Assembly: GCF_002128405.1 (NCBI RefSeq)
Contig: NZ_NETJ01000001.1
Location: 62,001 to 126,000, forward strand
DNA length: 64,000 nucleotides
Direction of reading: 5' to 3'
From: Gottfriedia solisilvae
GTDB lineage: Bacteria; Bacillota; Bacilli; Bacillales; Bacillaceae_G
In this document: piece by piece, positions 36,601-44,673 of the stretch
How the letters are laid out: each line of letters opens with the position of its first letter
Numbering within the stretch: position 1 is the stretch's first letter
Program-made: the position numbers and the translations under genes
The notes under the pieces: generated by a model
Seen by the model: the letters and a program-made list of their open reading frames with translations, nothing else
The model's database searches: none
Told to the model about the DNA's origin: nothing

Positions 36601-38014
36601 CTAACGATTCTAACTGGCTATTTACATTAGAACCTGTTAAGAATTGATGTTGTGATTCTAACTCTGAATAAGGGTTGGATGTAAATTGAGATGGAATAGT
36701 ATCTCCTATTTTAAAAGAAGGTCCGGGTTGCTCAGGCACGAAAAATATCGCAGCGTCTGCCCCTTTTTCTTGTGCTGTAATCGCCTCTGCACGTCCATCT
36801 GAACCTACTGGTGGTTGAATTAGGACAATCTTTCCTTTTACATCTAATCCATTGTAGCTTTCCATTCCACCTTCTCCAACGTCTACCAGATCTTGGGTAA
36901 TTGCAGTATCATGGGGATTAGCTGAAAAACCTAGACGGGTAACGGTTAAATTCTCTACAAGTGGGGCAACCATTTTCGCGTCGGGTACTTTGATACCGCT
37001 TACACTTGCTCCAACAGCAAGTACTCCCTCAGCAATTGCTGGAGCACCAATCGTACCGTAACTAGGGCCTTCATTCCCGGCTGCCGCAACAACAACAACT
37101 CCTGCATCTACCGCATTTTGGGCAGCTTTGGAGATGGGATCAGTACCATCACCAGGACCACTCAGACTCATATTAATGACATCTGCTGGGAATGGGTTGT
37201 CCGGTGAAATAGAAGCTTCTATAGCTGCCATGATATCGGATGTTGTCCCCATACCATCTTGATTCAAGACCTTATAAGCTGTAATCGAAGCGTCAGGTGC
37301 CACCCCCTTCAAATTTCCATGTGCTCCAATGATTCCAGCAACATGAGTACCATGGCCATTGTCATCCATAGGATCATTATCATTATTGACAAAATCATAT
37401 CCCCCAACTACTTTATGCCCTGAGCCTAGCGCCCCGCCAAGGTCAGGGTGATCATAGTCTACACCAGTGTCAATCACGGCGACTGTGACTCCTTTGCCAG
37501 TAACTGCTTGATTTTCATTGTCGTGCTTTGACCAGACATCTGGAGCACCTATCAAGGGAACGCTTTTGTCTAATTTTGCGTGATATTCTTGATCGGGATA
37601 TATAGCCTTTACTCCTGGAAGTGAACGTAATTCATCCAATTTGTTTTTAGGTACTTGTAATGAAACTCCGTTAAATATGTACGTATATTCATTAGACTTT
37701 TTGAATGGAATCTTCTTTTCTATTATTTCTTGTATTACTTTCAAGTGAGATTTTTTCAAATTCTCAGTTTGATCTTTTATCATTCTTCTTAATGTTTTGG
37801 AAACGGCTTCAACATGTACTGAATGAGGCATGGTTTGAATGGCAGGAGTTCCTTCCATTTCAACCACAACACGTGTCATCGCATCATCGGGACCAGATCC
37901 TTGCGCCTTACTTAATGGAGTATCAAAAATAAATTTAGCATTAGAGATTACTAGGGCTGTAGCAACCATATAAGTCGCAGTTCTTCCCTTATACCACTTC
38001 GTTCGTTTTTTCAT
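33632..38014 (-). CDS. Secreted S8 subtilisin-like protease fused to an Asp-box beta-propeller
   Basis: About 1460 residues from the ATG at 38014, which has AGAGGTGAT at the right distance; the frame to 38044 is longer but lacks a site. Order: signal peptide (TYMVATALVISN), inhibitor I9 pro-region (about 50-145), S8 domain with Asp182 (VAVIDTGVDYDHPD), His224 (NGHGTHVAG) and Ser551 (LSGTSMAAPHVAGAA), split by a PA domain (about 345-475). Next come a beta-sandwich region (about 640-840) and a 600-residue C-terminal part with at least nine Asp boxes such as SKDGGKTWNTL, SHDKGKTWETW and SVDGGKTWTNI, typical of BNR/VPS10 propellers. The first half resembles Vpr-type proteases; the propeller tail is unusual and may bind glycans or proteins. 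Its promoter is the shared cassette at 38087-38190. Confidence 0.92.
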   Translation of the reverse strand: MKKRTKWYKGRTATYMVATALVISNAKFIFDTPLSKAQGSGPDDAMTRVVVEMEGTPAIQTMPHSVHVEAVSKTLRRMIKDQTENLKKSHLKVIQEIIEKKIPFKKSNEYTYIFNGVSLQVPKNKLDELRSLPGVKAIYPDQEYHAKLDKSVPLIGAPDVWSKHDNENQAVTGKGVTVAVIDTGVDYDHPDLGGALGSGHKVVGGYDFVNNDNDPMDDNGHGTHVAGIIGAHGNLKGVAPDASITAYKVLNQDGMGTTSDIMAAIEASISPDNPFPADVINMSLSGPGDGTDPISKAAQNAVDAGVVVVAAAGNEGPSYGTIGAPAIAEGVLAVGASVSGIKVPDAKMVAPLVENLTVTRLGFSANPHDTAITQDLVDVGEGGMESYNGLDVKGKIVLIQPPVGSDGRAEAITAQEKGADAAIFFVPEQPGPSFKIGDTIPSQFTSNPYSELESQHQFLTGSNVNSQLESLVAMKIGASKAGELKSYLDKGPVKITITGKDITDQIANFSSRGHSEFRAKPDLVAPGVEINSTFVKNESNDTGYTKLSGTSMAAPHVAGAAALLKQLKPSWNASEISSALKETAKPLSSYDVLTQGTGRLDVKAAAETNVIASPNVLNLGLADLKDSEIHRNASLSLNNQGDVPVDMDFTIKEDKKSGATVTVNPSHIHIEPGKQVNVEVNINMTRPDQDIDILGWVEGNIQSAKESQHLRVPYKLIARHFRITASPDPITATVSETSAFIYSPVNLTQAPKVTVRTPSGKTNEVTAVLDHDRWWKLQVQTNEAGIYRIDASTTVKNSSNVESTIIGSGYLEKLPTDNEHASTWKSIGPYSNAGLMNFDLKNSKDMTVLPSSTLSLFRTEDRAETWHESRNFPVAGGVAAELVADPTDEKNMYVAINSKNNDPTYIGKILASKDGGKTWNTLSFPNKEITDLVIDKSGKKLVAISSNEVYISLDRGISWEMLPGWWGFLNNAILLNNDLYISAGYDGVYLFKDVFSGSAKSELLYQPPFPFRSTKEIEGNESMLVVGTFGGGLYASYNEGKDWKELTHSQIPFNNVSHLEILDGDIYVGTGYDGIMVSHDKGKTWETWKKPLPGSNSYEVDFAIGPKSSPKGIRPIYVSSEQAGIYGTQDSSESYKRIGIPGATVYDMAISRNSKGYQLLAGTDSNTYMTALPIQNKVDSTTLEWGAAEGEGRVGEQVYQIATSPIEHNVVYKLRYSAVGNTNVYRSNDGGEKWELKFEDRGVPSDMLINPADSKQIMITYYIPGTSESGIYISKDSGENWKNIKLEHKFITLASADPNNPNRIWAGGNEGLFLSNDMGQSFQKIQNVPVSSIAIDSYNPSHLVVGGNHLYISTDGGKTLETAKGAGVDELNIYVNDMIVSPNNHNIVYAATGSFYEYGLLKGGRGVLKSVDGGKTWTNISGALENRNATAIELSPDEEYLFVGTQGGSVHRMKLAKKQH

Positions 38015-38086
38015 CTTTTGCATCACCTCTACCACAAATTTCATTTAAGGACAGCGGAATTAACCTATTAAAAACAGATAAATAAG

Positions 38087-38190
38087 ACTATTCTAAATGT
38101 TAAGGTTATTATATGGTGATATATTTTTCTGGTAAATGACATTATTGTTATCATAATGATTCATTTTAGTTATTAATAAAGAGGAATGAA
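38087..38190 (-). promoter_or_regulatory. Shared exoprotein promoter cassette, copy 2
   Basis: Minus-strand -35 TTTACC (38131-38136), 17-bp spacer, -10 TATAAT (38108-38113), with the same upstream block AATGAATCATTATGATAAC and the same downstream block AACCTTAACATTT as copy 1. It lies about 95-120 bp upstream of the protease start. Confidence 0.75.
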
Positions 38191-38283
38191 ATATAAAACT
38201 ATAGCAGGAAAACAAATATAACTCTATGCACATTATTAAGATGAGAGTTAGATCCTTTCTAAAAACGAATTCTAAGAAAATCA

Positions 38284-38316
38284 AAAAACCTGCTCCGATT
38301 TGAGAACAGGTTTTTT
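38284..38316 (-). terminator. Terminator after the TetR gene
   Basis: AAAAAACCTG/CAGGTTTTTT perfect ten-pair stem, 20 bp after the TetR stop; works on both strands. Confidence 0.85.
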
Positions 38317-38335
38317 CTTAAGATAGTTTAGCTTT

Positions 38336-38947
38336 TTAATTACTCATATTATTATTAGTCGTTTCAAGTGTAGTAAGGTAATCTCTTAAGAAGCCAATAG
38401 ACCGATTTATATAAATGGTGTCATCATATAGCTTTGTCATCATTAGAGATCCTTCAATTGTCGATATAAATATTGTTGTAAACGTTTCAGAATCTATCGT
38501 AGGAATGATTTCTACTTTTTTTATCCCATCTCGAAATATTCGAAGGATCATTGAATATAAATCATTCATGGCCATTACTGTCGCCTCCCGTAAATCGGGA
38601 TGTGCATCATCTGACTCTATTGCTGCATTTAAGATCGGACATCCTCCAGGAATAGGCTTTCCTTCTACTAGAAACAAAAAAACATCAAGTATAGCGTTCA
38701 ACTTTTCAACAGTAGTATTTTGGTTTTCAATTGCTTTTTGAAAAGTCATGGACATTGTATTAATTGCGTAAGAAAATGCATCCAATGAAAGTTCTGCTTT
38801 ACTTTTAAAATGATTATATATTCCTCCTTTTTCCATCCCGGTTTTTTCCATGATAGAAGTTATAGGAGTACACATATAACCTTGTGTATTTAATAGTCCT
38901 GAGGCTTTTTCAATAATCATTTGCTTAGTTCTTTCGCCTTTGCGCAT
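38336..38947 (-). CDS. TetR/AcrR-family regulator
   Basis: A 203-residue protein. HTH region at 5-55: RTKQMIIEKASGLLNTQGY, TPITSIMEKTGMEKGGIYNH and FKSKAELSLDAFSYA, typical of AcrR/YfiR-type TetR regulators. The C-terminal part (VEGKPIPGGCPILNAAIESD) matches the TetR group with a conserved GCPxxN motif. It is divergent from the thioesterase gene; similar palindromic sites lie next to each start, so it probably represses both genes. Ligand unknown, perhaps a fatty acyl or aromatic thioester or a hydrophobic toxin. Confidence 0.92.
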   Translation of the reverse strand: MRKGERTKQMIIEKASGLLNTQGYMCTPITSIMEKTGMEKGGIYNHFKSKAELSLDAFSYAINTMSMTFQKAIENQNTTVEKLNAILDVFLFLVEGKPIPGGCPILNAAIESDDAHPDLREATVMAMNDLYSMILRIFRDGIKKVEIIPTIDSETFTTIFISTIEGSLMMTKLYDDTIYINRSIGFLRDYLTTLETTNNNMSN

Positions 38948-38976
38948 TTTTTTGTCCTCATTTCTGACTAATTTTT

Positions 38977-38995
38977 CAAACTGAGTAGTCTGTTA
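38977..38995 (-). promoter_or_regulatory. Operator candidate at the TetR gene
   Basis: CAAACTGAGTAGTCTGTTA, read in reverse as TAACAGACTACTCAGTTTG; it matches AAACAGACCGTTTTGTA at 39092-39108 in the ACAGAC...GTTT half-sites. Confidence 0.55.
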
Positions 38996-39058
38996 AATTT
39001 AGTATAACGTTATCAGTCCTCAAAATCACATTATTTTTATCTGAACATTTCGATTATA

Positions 39059-39108
39059 TTGACAAATCATGTCTCCGATAATATATAATAAAAACAGACC
39101 GTTTTGTA
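39059..39108 (+). promoter_or_regulatory. Thioesterase promoter with TetR operator
   Basis: -35 TTGACA (39059-39064) and a TATATAAT -10 region (39082-39089), then AAACAGACCGTTTTGTA (39092-39108) on the transcription start. A repressor bound there would block RNA polymerase. Confidence 0.65.
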
Positions 39109-39133
39109 TTTTTTATAATGGAGGGATGTTAAA

Positions 39134-39571
39134 ATGAGTAAAAAAGTTTATCTGCAAAAATTTATGAATGGTGAGTTTCCACCTCCGCCCATTGCAAGGT
39201 TAATTGGAGCGGAACTTGTAAATGTCGAAGAAGGAAAAGCAGTTTTTGAATTACAATGTGATACAGAAAAACATGCAAATCCTATGGGTACAATCCACGG
39301 TGGGATTTTATGCGATATTGCAGATATGGCGATGGGTGTAGCCTTTGTTAGTACATTAGAAATTAATGAATCATTTACAACCGTTGAACTTAAAATTAAC
39401 TATTTAAAACCCGTCTGGAACGAAAAAATTATAGCAAAAGCAGAGGTTATGAAAAGAGGAAATACGATAGGTTTGATTAAGTGTGATGTTTTTGATGAAG
39501 GAGGTTCTTTAGTCGCCCATGCTTTAAGTACGTGTATGATTCTTAGAGGTGAAAAATCAGCAGGAAGATAG
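39134..39571 (+). CDS. PaaI-type hotdog thioesterase
   Basis: A 145-residue single-domain hotdog protein. The active-site segment is NPMGTIHGGILCDIADMAMG (HGG with the following Asp on the helix), and VELKINYLKPV and GEKIIAKAEV-like strands follow (here NEKIIAKAEVMKRG). Family members hydrolyse phenylacetyl-CoA or other acyl-CoA thioesters in the cytoplasm. The start has GGAGGG upstream. It is monocistronic, with a terminator at 39679-39707, and is probably controlled by the divergent TetR regulator. Its physiological substrate is unknown. Confidence 0.9.
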   Translation: MSKKVYLQKFMNGEFPPPPIARLIGAELVNVEEGKAVFELQCDTEKHANPMGTIHGGILCDIADMAMGVAFVSTLEINESFTTVELKINYLKPVWNEKIIAKAEVMKRGNTIGLIKCDVFDEGGSLVAHALSTCMILRGEKSAGR

Positions 39572-39678
39572 GAGCACAATTTTAGCTAATCGAATAACGA
39601 ACCTTATTAGTGACAGAATTCAATAACCATACGTGTAAAATATTTGATATTTAGTAATTTATGATACTTACTTTAATA

Positions 39679-39707
39679 AAAAGAGGGAATATAGTTCCCT
39701 CTTTTTT
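39679..39707 (+). terminator. Terminator after the thioesterase
   Basis: AGAGGGAA/TTCCCTCT stem with loop TATAG and TTTTTT after it. Confidence 0.88.
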
Positions 39708-39741
39708 GGCAACACAAATCGCTACATTTAAATATACTTTT

Positions 39742-39951
39742 TCAACAAAATAGCTGAATTGTGGCCCCTATACCAAATGAGTTTGATATACCAATGTTCA
39801 ATTCTTTCTTACTTCCCCCTTCCGATACATAGTCTAAATCACATTCTGAATTAGGATGAGTTAAATTGATGGTTGGAGGAATAATGCCTTCCTGTAGACT
39901 TTTCAATAAGGCAATTGTCTCTACACCCCTGCTGCACCAAGCATCGATTTA
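39742..39951 (-). pseudogene. Relic of fabF (3-oxoacyl-ACP synthase II) C-terminus
   Basis: On the minus strand the codons give SMLGAAGV, a one-base frameshift, then VETIALLKSLQEGIIPPTIN, LTHPNSECDLDYVSEGG, and LNIGISNSFGIGATIQLF before a TGA at 39742. This is the conserved end of FabF (GAAGG..., IPPTxN, CDLDYVP, SNSFGFGG with the glycine loop changed). Catalytic Cys and most of the gene are absent, so it is a decayed fragment, perhaps left from a duplicated fatty-acid or polyketide gene. Confidence 0.85.
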
Positions 39952-39980
39952 TAGTTTTTATATCAATTTAAAGTTAATGA

Positions 39981-40018
39981 AAAAATGCCAGCTCGTAGAA
40001 TAAGAGACTGGCATTTTT
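39981..40018 (-). terminator. Terminator after the second S8 protease
   Basis: AAAAATGCCAG/CTGGCATTTTT stem, 9 bp after the stop codon. Confidence 0.88.
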
Positions 40019-40026
40019 TCATTCTA

Positions 40027-43000
40027 TTATTGTACTACAGTAACAGTTTGTGGAGTTGTCGTAACTTTAAAGCCTTGTTTATTTACAACGTCTGCTGAAA
40101 CAAAATACGTACCATTTGGAACATCTGACTCAGGCGTCCAGTTCAAATGGATTTCAGTTTCATTTTCAACTTTCATAGAATCAATTACTATTCCATTAAT
40201 ATCTTTTATATTGATTGTCCAATTTACATTGTTACTAGCAAATGCATTGATTCCTGCAGGTGTACTTGCAGAAATATTTTCATTTGGCCATACACTAAAG
40301 TAACTGACCAGCATTTCCTCATTAATATATGAAGGGTCTCCCCAAACTGAGTATCCATGATTATAAGCATAATCATAGCCCAATACGACTACGCTCTTCG
40401 GCTCTTCTTCCACAAGGACTGAGGTATGTCCAATCTTTAATGGCATATATTGACCGTTAAACCAAATAATTGCCCCTTTAAATCCACTACCATGTTTGTT
40501 GTCAACTGCTTTGAAAGAGATTTCAAATTTTCCATCTTTCGGTTGTACTTTAATATCCGAAACAACTGGAGCAACAGAATCCACTTGGATAGGTAGTTTT
40601 ACAATTTGTGGTTTAGCATCCTTATAATCTAGTGTTGTTTTTATGACATAATTATAATTACCATCATTGACTACCTGCCCATTTTGATCTTTTACATCCC
40701 ACCAATATCCACCATTCATATAGTTTTGATAAGACATAATATTTTTACGGAATTTCCATGGCTTACCAGTATATTCACTAAAGTCACCAAGATATTGAAT
40801 CCTTTCACCATTTTCATTCTCAACATACATTTCAGTCTTTTGTAAGTTTCTTAGTGTCGTAAAAGTTGAGAATACTTTTTTTAAGTATGCATTTGGAGAA
40901 ATAACCATTCGACTTTTGTTAAATGTTCCAGTCTGCGGATCATACCCTAATGGGAAGGTACCTTCTGAACCTAGTTCATCATTCCAAAGAACTGTGTAAC
41001 CTAAGAAAGCATTTTTATCCCATGCCACAGGGTCAATATTTTGTGGTTGTTCCCATTTTCCGTAGTAGCCCATATATGGTATAGAAATTGAAACAGCTAA
41101 ATCTGCGTTTTGACCTGTTGGAACTAGTCGTACATATCCCTCAACAAAAATTCCTTTCTTTAAATTAGTTGGTAATTCAATTTGAATATCGAGATTCTTA
41201 TTTTGCCCTGACTTAATTTTTATTATATTCCCACGAGAGTTACTTACTTTTTCTCCGTTCACAGAAGCTATAGCACCTTGTATTCGCTCATTTTTTAATG
41301 TTAAATAATCTTTTGAATCTAATGTACCATCATTGTCTAAGTCAAATTCTTTCGTTTCTTTGCCATCTTTTAGGACATCTACATAAACTCTATATTCAAA
41401 TTCTTCTTTATCTTTATCTTTATCTTTATCTTTATTGTTTAAAAGTGCTTCTAAATTCAATTTAAATTGGACATTATTGCTATTAATCTCTTTTAATGCA
41501 ACTGATCCTGCTTGTTCTAGAGGAGTTTGTTCTCTTGTCACGAGTACAGGTGTTTTAATTGCATTTTGTATTTGCATCAAACCGGACCCTTGAATTCGTG
41601 GTGAGTAAGGAACTTCAGAATTTGTCCGTGGATCTTGTATAATTTTAGACGTGTTCATTAATGCAATTTTAGCTTTTAAAGCTGTTTTCTTTGAATGAGC
41701 TAAACCTTTTTCATATAAGGATTGTAATAATAGTGCAGAGCCACCTGCTACGTGTGGAGTTGCCATTGATGTTCCGCTCATAATCTCATACTCATTGCCT
41801 GGAACAGTTGAATAAATATTACCACCAGGTGCTGATAACTCAGGTTTAAAGTCTAATGTATGTGGTGTTCCGTAAGATGAGAAATATGACATTGTATCTT
41901 TATTTGGATTATCAATATAAATTCCTTTTGATAATTTCATTTTAACGATATAACCACTTGTTAACTTAGATATTAAAGTATTACCAATTGCTTTGCCTGT
42001 TGTTGCCGCTGTTGCATAATAAGGGCTAAAGTAGACAAATGGATAGTCAACATCTGTATTCGATGGTACTAAAATAACCGCTTTAGCACCCTTTCTACTT
42101 GCTTCGTATTGAATATGACTGTATGATCCATATATTTGGTCTGGTTTTGCAATAACAATTTTATCTGTGACATCTTTATTATTAAAATCTTCAGTTCTAC
42201 CTTCACCTACATAAATCATCTCGTAACTTTCAAATGGAGATAAAACTTTAGAAAACTTAAAGTTAAACTGGGTTTGATCTTGATATGGAAGCTGATTTCC
42301 ATTTTCTTCTTCAAGGGTGTTCATATGAATTTTCGAATTTTCATATGAAGCTACAGAAATTGCATATGGACTAATACCTGGTTCACCCACTGTACCAATA
42401 TCTGGATTTTCAGCATAAGGTTGTAAAGAAGATTGCAGTAGTTCATTTTTGGTACTGTAAGCAGAGTTCCCACCAGCAACTACTACAAGTGTGCCATTCT
42501 CTGTTGCTACGTGAATTGCTTTCTGCATCGGATCGTTGTCACCAACAAAGCCAGCATCAGTTCCTAAACTCATGTTAATAACATCTGCTCCCAATGATAC
42601 TGCGTGCTCAATACCGGCGATAATGTCATCTTCATAAGCTCCTCCACCATTGTCAGAAAACACTTTTTCAGCTAAAAGTTGCACACCAGGCGCAATCCCT
42701 TGTGCACCATCATTTGTTTCGTCACCATTTGCTCCTACTGTACCTGCTACATGTGTACCATGAGGGCTTCCATATTCACCATGAGGAATTACATCACTAT
42801 CATCATCCGCCCAATCATAACCTGTAGGTACTTTATCACTATACCATTTCTCATTTACTGCAGTTTCAGTAAACTTATTTTGGATATTCGTCTCTGTCCA
42901 TTTTTCATTTTTTTTACCTTTTGCAGTAAGTGTCATATCTTTATGAGTATAATCAATTCCAGAATCTATAACCCCAACAAGTAACCCTTCACCTTCATAA

Positions 43001-43569
43001 CCATATTGATGCCAGACATTTTGAGCTTGTACCAATTCTTTGCTTGCACCCATAGATGGTTCAAAAGTTCTTGCAATATGTACATTATCAACCCCAGGTG
43101 TGTTTTGTATTTCTTTAACATTACGAAATTCAGTTTCAACACTAAACCCATTAAAGCCTTCAAAAAAACGATTTTTTACCTTGGAAACAGATCTTTGCAT
43201 TGAAATTTTTGCTATAACGTTATCTTGCTTTTGTTTTTGTTGCTTCTTTTTTTCTTTAGGAGAAATATCAATAGATTCTGGTTGTTCTACCTCAACTATT
43301 AATCGTACTTGTTCATTTGGGTTATAAGCTTTAACAATACCATTTTCACTTAAATCCTTATAATCTAGTTCATCTACTTGATCCTCATTTAAATGTTTCT
43401 CTTCATCTAAGAAAATTTTTTGACCTTTTTTTACAATGTCCTCAATACTTGGAGCTGTATCCGTGTTACTTTCTGTTTCTTCTGCAAAACCCGTTGACGT
43501 TAACAATATTGCTGCTAAAGTTGCTGTAGTAATTACTTTGAAATGAATACCATTTTTCTTCCTCATCAT
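40027..43569 (-). CDS. Large secreted S8 subtilisin-like protease
   Basis: An 1180-residue protein. Signal peptide at 1-29 (ITTATLAAILLTSTGFAEE), a pro-region with a basic KEKKKQQKQKQ segment, and an S8 domain with Asp202 (VGVIDSGIDYTHKD), His273 (GSPHGTHVAGTVG) and Ser601 (IMSGTSMATPHVAGG), with a PA-type insertion (about 430-545). After residue 640 come beta-sandwich modules like those of cell-envelope proteinases: a (DK)n low-complexity run near 725, a DNDGTLDSKDYLTL stretch that looks like a calcium-binding dockerin-like loop, and a final PxSDVPNGTYFVSADVVN-type FlgD/Fn3-like module. No wall anchor is seen. The ATG at 43569 follows AGGAGG. A copy of the shared promoter cassette lies 600 bp upstream behind an Ig-gene relic. 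Confidence 0.93.
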   Translation of the reverse strand: MMRKKNGIHFKVITTATLAAILLTSTGFAEETESNTDTAPSIEDIVKKGQKIFLDEEKHLNEDQVDELDYKDLSENGIVKAYNPNEQVRLIVEVEQPESIDISPKEKKKQQKQKQDNVIAKISMQRSVSKVKNRFFEGFNGFSVETEFRNVKEIQNTPGVDNVHIARTFEPSMGASKELVQAQNVWHQYGYEGEGLLVGVIDSGIDYTHKDMTLTAKGKKNEKWTETNIQNKFTETAVNEKWYSDKVPTGYDWADDDSDVIPHGEYGSPHGTHVAGTVGANGDETNDGAQGIAPGVQLLAEKVFSDNGGGAYEDDIIAGIEHAVSLGADVINMSLGTDAGFVGDNDPMQKAIHVATENGTLVVVAGGNSAYSTKNELLQSSLQPYAENPDIGTVGEPGISPYAISVASYENSKIHMNTLEEENGNQLPYQDQTQFNFKFSKVLSPFESYEMIYVGEGRTEDFNNKDVTDKIVIAKPDQIYGSYSHIQYEASRKGAKAVILVPSNTDVDYPFVYFSPYYATAATTGKAIGNTLISKLTSGYIVKMKLSKGIYIDNPNKDTMSYFSSYGTPHTLDFKPELSAPGGNIYSTVPGNEYEIMSGTSMATPHVAGGSALLLQSLYEKGLAHSKKTALKAKIALMNTSKIIQDPRTNSEVPYSPRIQGSGLMQIQNAIKTPVLVTREQTPLEQAGSVALKEINSNNVQFKLNLEALLNNKDKDKDKDKEEFEYRVYVDVLKDGKETKEFDLDNDGTLDSKDYLTLKNERIQGAIASVNGEKVSNSRGNIIKIKSGQNKNLDIQIELPTNLKKGIFVEGYVRLVPTGQNADLAVSISIPYMGYYGKWEQPQNIDPVAWDKNAFLGYTVLWNDELGSEGTFPLGYDPQTGTFNKSRMVISPNAYLKKVFSTFTTLRNLQKTEMYVENENGERIQYLGDFSEYTGKPWKFRKNIMSYQNYMNGGYWWDVKDQNGQVVNDGNYNYVIKTTLDYKDAKPQIVKLPIQVDSVAPVVSDIKVQPKDGKFEISFKAVDNKHGSGFKGAIIWFNGQYMPLKIGHTSVLVEEEPKSVVVLGYDYAYNHGYSVWGDPSYINEEMLVSYFSVWPNENISASTPAGINAFASNNVNWTINIKDINGIVIDSMKVENETEIHLNWTPESDVPNGTYFVSADVVNKQGFKVTTTPQTVTVVQ
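41407..41435. repeat. Hexanucleotide microsatellite in the second S8 protease
   Basis: Four full TTTATC units plus a partial one, coding for alternating Asp and Lys on the minus strand. The six-base unit keeps the frame whatever the copy number, so slippage would only alter linker length and charge. Confidence 0.8.
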
Positions 43570-43619
43570 CCACTTACCTCCTACTTAACTCATCTAGAAT
43601 TTGACCTAAAACAAGTGCG

Positions 43620-43968
43620 TCTTTAGTAATATTTATTTAACGTTTAAAACAGCAGTTCCAAGATTAAATTCTACATGTGTAGACCATACTTACACTGCAC
43701 TAAACTGTTACAACTTTCTCTTCTAGTAAAGTCCATTTTTACTTCTGCAGAGAACGATCCTTATCATGTGTTTCCCCCTTTAAATTGTAGTGACTTTTGA
43801 GAATGGGAGTGCGAGACTGGTGATTCAATTGGGAGGGTTCTATGATGCTTTTAGTGAATTTTTAATTGAGGCAAAAAACTAACTACTAAATTGAAGAATT
43901 GAATAAGGTTAGAACATGTGCAAATGAAGTAATTCGTTTTGTCATCTTTGTTCTCATTTGTTAACCTC
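43620..43968 (-). pseudogene. Decayed copy of the 5' end of the Ig-like gene
   Basis: The segment aligns with 23150-23529, the 5' end of the 1082-codon gene, but with substitutions and deletions. Shared stretches include GTAATTCGTTTTGTCATC, TTTGTTCTCATTTGTTAACC (start codon and ribosome binding site region), TGCGAGACTGxTGATTCA and CTGTTACAACTTT. The frame is broken throughout. Similarity continues upstream through the leader and the promoter cassette to about 44280, so it is a displaced copy of the whole 5' region of that gene. A direct gene product is unlikely. Confidence 0.85.
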
Positions 43969-44157
43969 CATATTTTTTATATTGAACAACCTGTAAATAC
44001 TGGCTGATAATATCAACAGAACGAATCAATAACTTAGTGTTTGCTGCTGTTTGTTTCTATTTTTCAGATAATCTAATGTTTTCTAAAGCATGAGCTCTAA
44101 CATAAATTGCATTTTGGGATAGTGGAATTAAATCATTAATAAATAAAGGGGAATTTA

Positions 44158-44265
44158 GACTATTCAAAATATTAAGGTTATTATATGGTGATATTTTTTT
44201 TTAGTAAATGACATTCTCGTTATCATAATGATTCATTTCAGTTATCAATAAAGAAGAATGAGAGA
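44158..44265 (-). promoter_or_regulatory. Shared exoprotein promoter cassette, copy 3
   Basis: -35 TTTACT (44203-44208), 17-bp spacer, -10 TATAAT (44180-44185), with the same palindromic block upstream as in copies 1 and 2. It belongs to the decayed Ig-gene copy but reads toward the second S8 protease, which it may now drive. Confidence 0.7.
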
Positions 44266-44601
44266 AGATTATAGGAGGAAAATCAGTCAGTATTCAGAAA
44301 AACGAACAATACTTTATTTTAAATGATAGTGATTGATATTTTAGATGATAATAAATTAATATTTTTGTAAAATAGTATAGAATCAATAAGGTTAAATCCA
44401 ATCTTAGAGCTAATAGGTTTAATACTTATTTGATTTAAAAATTAGTTTATTTTCTATCTTTGAGATTTCTTTTTACTCATTTATTTTATTTAAAAGTTGA
44501 TTTTAACTGATATATAAAAGTAACATTTCAGCTTTTCAAAATACTATTTACGTGTGTAAATACTTCAATCGATTCCCTAGCTGAGCGACCGATTGAAAAA
44601 A

Positions 44602-44640
44602 GAAAAAAGGAACTTCTCATGAAACGAAGTTCCTTTTTTC
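44602..44640. terminator. Strong bidirectional terminator
   Basis: Perfect 14-pair stem GAAAAAAGGAACTT/AAGTTCCTTTTTTC, 29 bp after the stop of the ankyrin relic on the minus strand. Confidence 0.88.
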
Positions 44641-44673
44641 TTAAGTAACTTAGGCATGCGTTAGTTACTTAAG
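44640..44673. repeat. Inverted repeat at the end of the ankyrin relic
   Basis: CTTAAGTAACT/AGTTACTTAAG, perfect 11-bp arms with a 12-base loop. It covers the relic stop codon and abuts the terminator. Confidence 0.55.

Noticed and set aside
41407-41435. Phase-variable repeat in the second S8 protease.
   Set aside because: The unit is six bases long, so slippage does not change the reading frame; it cannot switch the gene on and off.
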